Source: Gemmatimonadota bacterium (lineage in GTDB: Bacteria > Latescibacterota > UBA2968 > UBA8231). From it: a DNA stretch of 5,677 bases. The stretch covers positions 1 to 5,677 of the forward strand of contig JAPOYQ010000197.1 in NCBI GenBank assembly GCA_026706505.1, written 5' to 3'. Below are positions 1 to 5,677 of this stretch, piece by piece. The notes below the pieces were generated by a model. That model was not told the origin of the DNA, did no database searches, and worked only from the letters and a program-made list of their open reading frames with translations. The number at the start of each line of letters is the position of its first letter. Position 1 is the stretch's first letter. Position numbers and translations under genes: made by a program.

Positions 1-2
1 TG

Positions 3-134
3 CGCCTCGGCGATATAGCCCTGCGTTTTAACTTCCGCGATGAACCGATCGAAACGATCGACATCGAGTATGCCTTTGACCGCGAGATTGGCTATTACTA
101 CCCCCGCGGAGAGCGAGAACCCATTAAAAACTGA
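3..134 (+). CDS. C-terminal end of an unrecognised protein (5' end outside window)
   Basis: Reading from base 3 gives 43 codons without a stop, ending at TGA 132-134. The other two forward frames hit stops at once (TAG at 16-18, TAA at 29-31). The peptide is hydrophilic and rich in acidic and aromatic residues. It starts RLGDIALRFNF and ends with IGYYYPRGEREPIKN; there is no membrane segment and no motif I recognise. Because its stop overlaps the ribosome binding site of the next gene and only 10 bases separate the two, it is probably the upstream member of the same operon as the DUF6785 protein and the aldo/keto reductase. The family cannot be named from this fragment. Confidence 0.7.
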   Translation, partial: RLGDIALRFNFRDEPIETIDIEYAFDREIGYYYPRGEREPIKN

Positions 135-137
135 GGT
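133..137 (+). promoter_or_regulatory. Ribosome binding site overlapping upstream stop codon
   Basis: GAGGT lies 7 bases before ATG 145 and shares two bases with the upstream TGA at 132-134. This decides the start of the membrane protein: the in-frame ATG at 40 lies inside the upstream gene and lacks such a site. The overlap suggests translational coupling. Confidence 0.65.
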
Positions 138-144
138 CCATGCC

Positions 145-2089
145 ATGAGCCAGCAGCCGGTGCCTCGGGATTCCGAACCGCCAACTGCATCCGCCGGTTT
201 GAGTTGCAAGGCGTTTTTTTGGGGCTGCGTCCTTTCTCTGGCTGCTGCGGTTGGCGCGCTGCATTCGACCTTTATCAATGCCTCGTGGATGGCCCTCAAT
301 ATCAGCGTGCCCATCGCCTTTTTCGTCTTTGCGCTCTTCGCGGGTTTAGTCAATCCTCTCCTCGGTCTGGTCCATCGACGGCTGATGCTGAGACGCGCCG
401 AGATGGGGATCGTCTTCATCATGGCGATGATGGCGGCTACCGTGCCGACGGAGGGCTATGTCGAGCACATGGTGCCCAAAATCGCCAGCGTGTTCTACTA
501 CGCCACGCCCGAGAACGACTGGGTGGACCTGATCCACCCTTACATGAAGGGGTGGATCGCGCCGTTGGATGGCGAGGCAGTACAGCACTTTTTCGAGGGC
601 TCGCCAGCCGGGGCGTCGATTCCGTGGGGGGCGTGGATACAACCGCTGTGCTACTGGGCGCTGTTCCGTGATGGTGTGTACGATGGTCATTCTGCGGCGG
701 CAGTGGATCGACCACGAGCGCTTGGTATATCCGCTGGTGAAGCTGCCCTTGGAGATGATCGAGGAGGACGGCTCGCTGATGCGGCCGTTTTTCCGCAATC
801 CCGTCATGTGGCTGGGGTTTTCTATACCGTTCGCACTGCTGAGTCTCGACGCTCTGCACAGCTATTACAATTTCATCCCCGCAATAGTCCTCGACACCAG
901 CATCCCCGTATTCCGCGACCAAGTGAGCCTGCGCCTCGCCCTCAGCTTTATGACCTTGGGGTTCGCCTATTTCGTCAACCTGCAAGTGCTCTTGAGCATC
1001 TGGGTTTTTTTTCTGTTGACGACCGCCCAACAGGGCCTCTTCAGCGTCCTGGGCATCGCCATGACAGAGCGACTGACCGGGTACGCTACTTCGGAGGCGA
1101 TTGCCGCCCACGAGGGCATGGGTGCTTTGATTGCCTTTGTGCTCTTTAGTCTATGGGTGGGACGCAATCACTTGCGGGCCGTGTGTCGCAAAGCTTTTCT
1201 GGGGGACGCAGCCGTGGACGATTCTGGGGAAATGCTCTCCTATCGCACTGCGGTGTTTGGGACGATTATCGGCTTGGCTATCCTAGGCGTGTGGCTGACC
1301 CTGTCGGGACTGCCGGGTTGGTTGGTGCCCTGGTTTCTGTTCGTGGTCTTCGTCCTATTCGTGGGGTTGAGCCGCTTTGTGGCCGAGGCGGGCTTGGCGA
1401 CCATCCGGGCGCCGATTTATCCACAGGCCTTTATGACCTCCACGGTGGGAACCACGGCTATCGGCGCGGAGGGATTGGCGGCGCTGGGCATGACGTACGC
1501 GTGGATTTTGAAGGTGCGCATTTTCGCCATGGCCGCGTGCGCCAACGGGCTAAAGCTAGACGGGGAACTGCACGCGCAGGGCGGCGGAACGCGGCTGTTT
1601 TGGGCGATGGTATGGGCCGTGGTTATCAGTTTGGTTGGCTCGACCTGGTACCTCCTCCGCCAGGCCTATACCTACGGCGGTATCAACCTGAACCAGTACT
1701 TCTTCGTGGGGTCGCAAAAGCCCTTTCAAGATGTAGCGGGGTGGATCGCCAACCCGATGGCGGTGAACTGGGAGGGGTGGTTTTACGTGGCCGTAGGCGG
1801 CGGGGTCATGGTGTTGCTGATGCTGGCGCGGCACTACTTTTTGTGGTGGCCGCTGCATCCGGTCGGCTTTCCCATCGCCACGACTTGGGTTACGAACCAG
1901 ATCTGGGTGAGCGTCCTCCTAGTATGGTTCTTCAAGAGCGTGGTGTTGAAGTACGGGGGGCCTGGATTGTATAGACGAATTCAGCCATTTTTCTTGGGAT
2001 TGGTTCTGGGCAATGTGGCTGCGGGCGGCGCGTGGTTTCTGATCGATAGTTCGACGGGCATGCAGGGAAATATTCTAGTCTATTTCTGA
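145..2089 (+). pseudogene. DUF6785/DUF6784-family polytopic membrane protein, interrupted by one frameshift
   Basis: Large integral membrane protein of the DUF6785 (N-terminal) and DUF6784 (C-terminal) families, whose function is unknown. It is transporter-like in hydrophobicity and found in many uncultivated heterotrophs. Start ATG 145 has a GAGGT site. Residues 1-174 are read in one frame: hydrophilic leader 1-22, hydrophobic segments about 23-43 and 50-75, a conserved-looking stretch RRAEMG (83-88), and a further hydrophobic segment from 89. The rest is read in the next frame. If one base is skipped near 667 the product is 647 residues, about the usual family length. After the join come RRQW (184-187) followed by an ERL-type motif, many membrane helices, FVAEAGL (from 411), HPVGFP (571-576) and KYGG (602-605), all recalled as typical of the family. 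It lies 11 bases before the aldo/keto reductase. Either a true pseudogene or a sequencing/assembly error. The family call is firm; substrate is unknown. Confidence 0.82.
661..694 (+). other. Frameshift junction inside the DUF6785 gene
   Basis: Up to about base 666 the frame starting at 145 encodes sensible membrane protein sequence ending PLCYWALF. Past that point it turns into arginine- and proline-rich nonsense until a stop at 1147-1149. The frame one base further on becomes sensible at 668 (VMVCTMVILRRQW), while its own upstream part (from 569) is arginine-rich nonsense. Skipping one base, or restoring 3n+2 lost bases, joins them. There is no homopolymer at the junction. The joined hydrophobic segment is only about 17 residues, which fits a small deletion as well as a one-base insertion. 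Confidence 0.85.
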
Positions 2090-2091
2090 GC

Positions 2092-2095
2092 GAGG
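2092..2095 (+). promoter_or_regulatory. Ribosome binding site of the aldo/keto reductase
   Basis: GAGG lies 5 bases before ATG 2101 and directly follows the membrane-protein stop at 2087-2089. It supports ATG 2101 as the start and co-transcription of the two genes. Confidence 0.6.
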
Positions 2096-2100
2096 CGAAT

Positions 2101-3024
2101 ATGCACTACCGAAGATTGGGAAGGACTGAACTAAAGGTTTCCGAAATCGGCTATGGCACCAACATGCTGGGCCGGCAGGAGCTGGACGAGTCCGAGCACA
2201 TCGCCATGGTGCATCGGGCCATGGAACTGGGCATCAATTGCGTCGATACAGCGGACGTGTACCAGGAAGGGCGGAGTGAGGTCGTGCTGGGAAAGGCGCT
2301 GAAGGGACGCCGCGACCGGATGATTCTGGCCACCAAGGTCGGCAGTATCATCCCCCGAGAGGGACGAGATATTTCTCCCGGGCATATTGAAGAGGCGGTA
2401 GAGGCGAGTTTGCGCCGGCTGCAGACGGATTATATCGATGTGTACCAACTGCACAGTCCACAGCTTCATCATCTGCAGGAGAACAATTGGCTGGAGACCA
2501 TGCAGAGCCTGAAGGAACAGGGCAAGATTCGCTACTGGGGGGCTAGTGTCAACCACATCGACGCCGGTGTCTGGCTGCTGGAACAGGACTTGATTGATTC
2601 GCTCCAGCCCACCTTCCACATGCTCTACCACGATATGGCGGACGCCATGTTCGGGCTGGTGGCCGAGCGGGATGTGGGCGTCGTGGTCAAACAGGGTCTG
2701 GCCCGGGGCTTGGTGAGCGGCAAGTACGCGGCCGACGCCTTCACGGGCACTGGCTGGCACGAACAAGGGGCCGTGGTGGACGCCCAAGTCATTTTGCGGA
2801 AAGTGGAAGAACTCCGGTTTCTCGAGCGGGCGGGGCGCAGTCAAGCTCAGGCCGCCCTCCAGTACCTCCTGAGTTATCCAGTGGTGTCGACTATCATCGC
2901 TGGGGCCAAGCAAATGGAGCAGTTGGAAATGAACGCCGGAGCGTCCAATGGAACAGGCTTGGTGGGGGAGGAACTGGAACGGGTGAAGGCCGTTTTAGGA
3001 CGGGACGGCGCTCAGACCCGGTGA
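2101..3024 (+). CDS. Aldo/keto reductase, NADPH-dependent oxidoreductase
   Basis: A 307-residue soluble enzyme of the aldo/keto reductase superfamily, which reduces aldehydes or ketones, or oxidises sugar alcohols, with NAD(P)H. The N-terminus YRRLGRTELKVSEIGYGT is typical. The catalytic tetrad is complete: Asp49 and Tyr54 (in VDTADVY), Lys79 (ATKVG), His118 (YQLHSP). GLARGLVSGKY at about 199-209 is the usual loop after barrel strand 7, and IAGAKQMEQLEMN (266-278) is the cofactor-phosphate region near the C-terminus. Length is normal for the YajO/Tas/YdbC-like bacterial branch, and all these elements are in one intact frame. Start ATG 2101 has GAGG 5 bases upstream. It is the last gene of the + operon, and its 3' end overlaps the convergent enolase-superfamily gene by 13 bases. 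The substrate is not readable from sequence. Next to a sugar-acid-type enzyme, a sugar, sugar acid or inositol-type substrate is a reasonable guess only. Confidence 0.93.
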   Translation: MHYRRLGRTELKVSEIGYGTNMLGRQELDESEHIAMVHRAMELGINCVDTADVYQEGRSEVVLGKALKGRRDRMILATKVGSIIPREGRDISPGHIEEAVEASLRRLQTDYIDVYQLHSPQLHHLQENNWLETMQSLKEQGKIRYWGASVNHIDAGVWLLEQDLIDSLQPTFHMLYHDMADAMFGLVAERDVGVVVKQGLARGLVSGKYAADAFTGTGWHEQGAVVDAQVILRKVEELRFLERAGRSQAQAALQYLLSYPVVSTIIAGAKQMEQLEMNAGASNGTGLVGEELERVKAVLGRDGAQTR

Positions 3025-4091
3025 CGCTCGACAAATTCCCAATCTAGTTCCAAGCCCAAGCCGGGCTGTTCGCGCATGGCGATGTACCCATTCTCGACTT
3101 TGAGAGGGGGATTGTACATACGGGACCAGATCTGGTGGCTCTCGCTTTCGGGACAGGCGGACATGATCGAACTGTTGGGCACGGCCGCCATCAGGTGGCA
3201 GTTGATGTCCGGGTACTGCGCCCCGTGTGGGGATATGAGGACATCAAAAGCCTGGGCCAGAGCGGCGATCCGCTTGAGCCCGGTATAGCCGCCGCCGGCT
3301 AGGATATCGGTCTGCACCACCTCGAGGGCTTCTGCTTCGAGCAAGCGCCTGATACCGTGGAGGGTGCCCTCGCCCTCGCCGCCGACCACCAAGGCCGTGG
3401 TGACCTCCTGGACTTTGCGCATATAGTACAGCTCATCGTCTTGGCGCACTGGTTCCTCAATCCAGTAGAGCTGATAGTCTTCAAGTTGACGGGCGGTCGC
3501 CACGGCCTCCTCGCCGTCCCAGGCGTGATGCACGTCGATCATCAGCTTCTTGCGCGGACCAATCAACTCGCGTGAACGCTGTACTCGCTCTACTACTTCC
3601 TCGGGATTAGCAGCCCGGTACATGTGGATTTTGACGGCGTCATAGCCCAGGTCGAAGAATTTTTTGACCTGTTTTGCTATGCCCTGTGGGGACTGATCCG
3701 GCGCATTTTGATATCCGGCTCCGTCCGCGTACACCGGGATCTGGTCCCGGTACCCGCCCAAGAGCCGCCACACTGGCTGTCCGCAGATCTTGCCGCACAG
3801 ATCCCACAAGGCCACGTCCAAGGCCCCGATGGAGGACATGGCCGCCCGGCCCGGTCCGCGCCACACGGCTTCGTACATTTGTTCCCAGAGTTGGGCAATG
3901 CTGAGCGGATCTCGCCCTATGAGCAGAGGTGCCAGATCGCGGGCGATCACCCGTGGATCGCCGCCGCGGCCAATGCCCTGCAGACCCTGATCGGTGTGGA
4001 TGAGGACGATGGGCCACTCCCCGGTTCCCCCTTTTCCCGCTGGGTCCACGGGCAGCCTCACGACCAGGGTTTCGACACGAGTGATGTGCAT
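3012..4091 (-). CDS. Mandelate racemase/muconate lactonizing enzyme family protein (enolase superfamily, probable acid-sugar dehydratase or epimerase)
   Basis: A 359-residue cytosolic enzyme of the enolase superfamily, which removes a proton alpha to a carboxylate using Mg2+. The N-terminal capping domain is about residues 1-115, with the family signature IGALDVALWDLCGKICGQP (88-106), leading to LLGG. The barrel domain follows. Predicted metal ligands are Asp186 (IDVHHAWD), Glu212 (WIEEP) and Glu239 (GGEGEG). A His-Asp dyad is suggested by Asp262 (QTDILAGGGYTG) and His289 (SPHGAQYPD), as in mandelate racemase. The strand-2 motif is K154-I-H156 rather than the usual KxK, and His188 follows the first metal ligand. 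Members with such changes are mostly sugar-acid dehydratases, but I cannot name the substrate. Start ATG 4091 has GAGGAGG 12 bases upstream. It follows the propeller protein by 20 bases in one operon and converges on the aldo/keto reductase. Confidence 0.92.
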   Translation of the reverse strand: MHITRVETLVVRLPVDPAGKGGTGEWPIVLIHTDQGLQGIGRGGDPRVIARDLAPLLIGRDPLSIAQLWEQMYEAVWRGPGRAAMSSIGALDVALWDLCGKICGQPVWRLLGGYRDQIPVYADGAGYQNAPDQSPQGIAKQVKKFFDLGYDAVKIHMYRAANPEEVVERVQRSRELIGPRKKLMIDVHHAWDGEEAVATARQLEDYQLYWIEEPVRQDDELYYMRKVQEVTTALVVGGEGEGTLHGIRRLLEAEALEVVQTDILAGGGYTGLKRIAALAQAFDVLISPHGAQYPDINCHLMAAVPNSSIMSACPESESHQIWSRMYNPPLKVENGYIAMREQPGLGLELDWEFVERHRV

Positions 4092-4103
4092 GAGAATATC
4101 CGT

Positions 4104-4110
4104 CCTCCTC
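4104..4110 (-). promoter_or_regulatory. Strong ribosome binding site of the enolase-superfamily gene
   Basis: Read on the - strand this is GAGGAGG, near-perfect complementarity to the 16S rRNA tail. It starts one base after the upstream TAA (4114-4112) and sits 12 bases before ATG 4091, slightly longer than ideal. No nearer in-frame start exists, so it supports ATG 4091 and coupling to the preceding gene. Confidence 0.65.
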
Positions 4111-4111
4111 T

Positions 4112-5677
4112 TTAAGGGTGGTGAGCGCTGCCGACTCGGCTAGCGGGTGACAAGTCAAAGGCTTGCAATCCGACCGGAGTTGGAACCGGATCCCCCTCGC
4201 GGATTTTATAGACCCGATCCATGGCCAAGCCGGTGAAAAGTTGCGTCTCTCCAGAAGCCGGCCAGGTGACTGCGACTGACTCGATGGCCATCGCTTGGCC
4301 CAGACCAATTTCCTGCTGTAAGCTCGAACCGCCAAAACTGGCCCCGGCCGTCACCGTGGCATAGATGTCGCGACGGCCACTTGCGGTGTGTACCCCGACG
4401 CGGATGCGGGTCCCAATGGCGGCGCGGTTGGAGCGCACGCCTTCCAATTGGAGGGTGAGCCAATGGTTGCCGTGCCCGGGATTCTCAAAAAGGACATTGT
4501 GGGACAGATCCCCGGTATAGGACCCTCCTATGACCGCGTAGATGTCCTGGTCGCCGTCGTTGTCGAGATCGCCAAAGGCCACGCCGTGGCCTTTCTGCAG
4601 GTGCCCGAATCCACCCGAGGTAGTGACTTCTTGGAACGATTGGCCTCCGGCGTTGCGGAACATGCGGTTGGGCATGATCGAGCGGAACGAAGGCGAACCC
4701 GTACCCGCGTAAAAGTCGGGCCAGCCGTCGTTGTCGAGGTCGCCGAAATTGCACCCCATAGTGTAGAGGACCTTGTCGAGCCCGACTTGGAGGGTTACAT
4801 CGGCGAACGTGCCGTCGCCTTGGTTGCGGTACAGGCGGGGGTACTCGGCATCGTGGGGTTGACCTAGGTATTCGGCCGCTAGATCGCCGGCATTGGCGTG
4901 ATACCCGGAGACGAATAGGTCGAGCCAGCCATCGTTGTCGTAGTCCCAAAACCAGACTGGAAAGCTCCAGACGGGTTCGGCCACTCCAGCTTGGGCGGTC
5001 GCGTCGGCAAAGGTCCACTGGCCGGATGTATTTTCGCCTTCGTTCCTGAAGAGGAGATTGGGAGCGGTGAGCCGCGAAATGTACAAATCGAGCTGGCCGT
5101 CGTTGTCGTAGTCGCCCCAGACGACGCCCTTGACGTAACCCGAGACCGCAACGCCTGCTTCTTGCGCCACATCGGCGAACGTGCCGTCGCCTTGGTTGTG
5201 AAAGAGTTGGCAGGGGTGAATATTATGGCGAAAAGATTCATTGCCAATGTACAGATCGACCCAGCCGTCGTTGTCGTAGTCGCCCCAAGCCGCCGTCTGG
5301 GTGGGATGAAAGGAGAGCAAGCCGGCCTCTTCGGTGACATCGTCGAAAAAGCGGTTGCCGTAGTTGTGCAGCAGCGAATTGGGGTGCCGACCGTCTTCTT
5401 CCCACCAGGCCCCGCGCAGGACGAGCACATCGGCAAAGCCATTGTTGTCGTAGTCGGCGTGGACGATTTGCAGTCCGCCAACGACACCATTCAACCCGAC
5501 CTCTGCGGTGATATCGTCAAAAGTGCCGTCGCCCCGGTTGCGAAAGTAGCGGAGTTGATCGCGGAGGCCCCAAGATGAGGCCATGATGTCCAGATAGCCG
5601 TCGCGGTCAAAGTCCTCGGCGATGCTGCCTCCCGCCAGCGATACCACGTCCAGCCCTAGTTGCGGGGCGACATCGCC
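4112..5677 (-). CDS. CRTAC1-type FG-GAP/VCBS repeat protein with C-terminal ASPIC/UnbV domain (5' end outside window)
   Basis: 521 codons are visible, in frame to the right edge. A GTG at 5647 could be called as a start, but the ten codons before it (GDVAPQLGLD) already continue the family pattern, so the gene extends beyond the window. Seven calcium-type motifs occur at visible residues 22 (DFDRDG), 75 (DYDNNG), 133, 189 and 245 (DYDNDG), 313 and 370 (DLDNDG), spaced 53-68 residues, as expected of a seven-bladed beta-propeller of FG-GAP/VCBS repeats. Between them run linkers such as NQGDGTFADV (161-170 and 285-294). The ASPIC/UnbV domain spans about 404-495 (NHWLTLQLEG, then IGTRIRV and the tail VTWPASGETQLF). 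A tail of about 25 residues follows without a membrane anchor. Such proteins are usually exported, and some relatives carry N-terminal TPR repeats; neither can be checked here. It precedes the enolase-superfamily gene by 20 bases. Confidence 0.92.
   Translation of the reverse strand, partial: GDVAPQLGLDVVSLAGGSIAEDFDRDGYLDIMASSWGLRDQLRYFRNRGDGTFDDITAEVGLNGVVGGLQIVHADYDNNGFADVLVLRGAWWEEDGRHPNSLLHNYGNRFFDDVTEEAGLLSFHPTQTAAWGDYDNDGWVDLYIGNESFRHNIHPCQLFHNQGDGTFADVAQEAGVAVSGYVKGVVWGDYDNDGQLDLYISRLTAPNLLFRNEGENTSGQWTFADATAQAGVAEPVWSFPVWFWDYDNDGWLDLFVSGYHANAGDLAAEYLGQPHDAEYPRLYRNQGDGTFADVTLQVGLDKVLYTMGCNFGDLDNDGWPDFYAGTGSPSFRSIMPNRMFRNAGGQSFQEVTTSGGFGHLQKGHGVAFGDLDNDGDQDIYAVIGGSYTGDLSHNVLFENPGHGNHWLTLQLEGVRSNRAAIGTRIRVGVHTASGRRDIYATVTAGASFGGSSLQQEIGLGQAMAIESVAVTWPASGETQLFTGLAMDRVYKIREGDPVPTPVGLQAFDLSPASRVGSAHHP
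4797..4826 (-). repeat. 30-base exact repeat, copy A, within the propeller gene
   Basis: Identical over 30 bases to 5169-5198. On the - strand it encodes the NQGDGTFADV linker between propeller motifs (visible residues about 285-294). The copies are 372 bases apart, exactly 124 codons, so both are in frame and reflect internal protein repeats. Confidence 0.8.
5096..5119 (-). repeat. 24-base exact repeat, copy A, coding for a DYDNDG motif
   Basis: Identical to 5264-5287, 168 bases (56 codons) apart. On the - strand it encodes WGDYDNDG at visible residues about 187-194. Looser versions of the same block recur near 4555, 4723, 4935 and 5443, one per propeller blade. Confidence 0.75.
5169..5198 (-). 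repeat. 30-base exact repeat, copy B, within the propeller gene
   Basis: Partner of 4797-4826. It encodes the same NQGDGTFADV stretch at visible residues about 161-170. The match ends on both sides after one base, so it is a short shared block and not a large duplication. Confidence 0.8.
5264..5287 (-). repeat. 24-base exact repeat, copy B, coding for a DYDNDG motif
   Basis: Partner of 5096-5119; encodes WGDYDNDG at visible residues about 131-138. Confidence 0.75.

Noticed and set aside
40..144. Upstream in-frame ATG at 40 as the start of the membrane protein
   Set aside because: It lies within the upstream gene, the added 35 residues look like a shadow translation, and ATG 145 has a well-placed GAGGT site.
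140..148. Two-codon open frame ATG CCA TGA overlapping the membrane-protein start
   Set aside because: It is too short to mean anything, and the binding site fits ATG 145 better.
661..680. Programmed +1 frameshift in the membrane protein
   Set aside because: There is no stop codon at the shift point, no recognised slippery sequence and no nearby stimulatory binding site; mutation or sequence error is simpler.
1005..1012. Run of eight T (and seven T at 214-220) as possible frameshift or terminator sites
   Set aside because: The reading frame is intact across both; they encode Phe residues in membrane helices and have no preceding hairpin that I could see.
2131..2913. 260-codon antisense open frame opposite the aldo/keto reductase
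   Set aside because: It is a shadow of a well-supported gene in GC-rich DNA, with no family motif and no binding site.
4112..4190. C-terminal sorting signal (PEP-CTERM or type IX type) on the propeller protein
   Set aside because: The tail after the ASPIC/UnbV domain is short, with no hydrophobic helix, basic end or recognisable sorting motif.
4388..5578. Forward open frames rich in valine (VVVVV runs) opposite the propeller gene
   Set aside because: They are the reverse complement of repeated Asp-Asn-Asp codons; the - strand reading has the full domain pattern.
5645..5647. GTG at 5647 as the start of the propeller protein
   Set aside because: The ten codons upstream stay open to the window edge and already match the family pattern (DVAPQLGLD), and no binding site precedes the GTG.

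Overview
The window is densely coding DNA from an uncultivated-type bacterium. The mix of a DUF6785/DUF6784 multi-pass membrane protein, an aldo/keto reductase, a mandelate racemase/enolase-superfamily enzyme and a CRTAC1-type FG-GAP/ASPIC-UnbV protein resembles genomes of Latescibacterota, Poribacteria, Planctomycetota and similar heterotrophs. That assignment rests on gene content and general knowledge; no marker gene is present. I see no RNA genes, CRISPR array, insertion sequence, integrase or attachment site.

Layout: two short operons converge tail to tail. On the + strand come the last 43 codons of an unrecognised gene (3-134), then a DUF6785-family membrane protein (145-2089) broken by one frameshift near base 667, then an aldo/keto reductase (2101-3024). 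Gaps are 10-11 bases and Shine-Dalgarno sequences lie in or beside the preceding stop codons. On the - strand, reading in from the right edge, an FG-GAP/VCBS seven-motif propeller protein with a C-terminal ASPIC/UnbV domain (5677-4112, 5' end outside the window) is followed 20 bases later by an enolase-superfamily enzyme (4091-3012). The two operons overlap by 13 bases at 3012-3024, so there is no intergenic space for a terminator there. No gene-free stretch exceeds about 20 bases.

A cautious reading of the set: the membrane protein may move a small organic substrate, while the aldo/keto reductase and the enolase-superfamily enzyme (probably a sugar-acid dehydratase or epimerase) could act on sugars or sugar acids. 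The propeller protein is probably exported. The shared pathway is inference; each family assignment is much firmer. The most notable observations are the clean frameshift in the membrane protein, the KxH in place of KxK in the enolase-superfamily active site, the regular seven calcium-type motifs in the propeller protein, and the overlapping convergent gene ends. I did not find a convincing new biological system.
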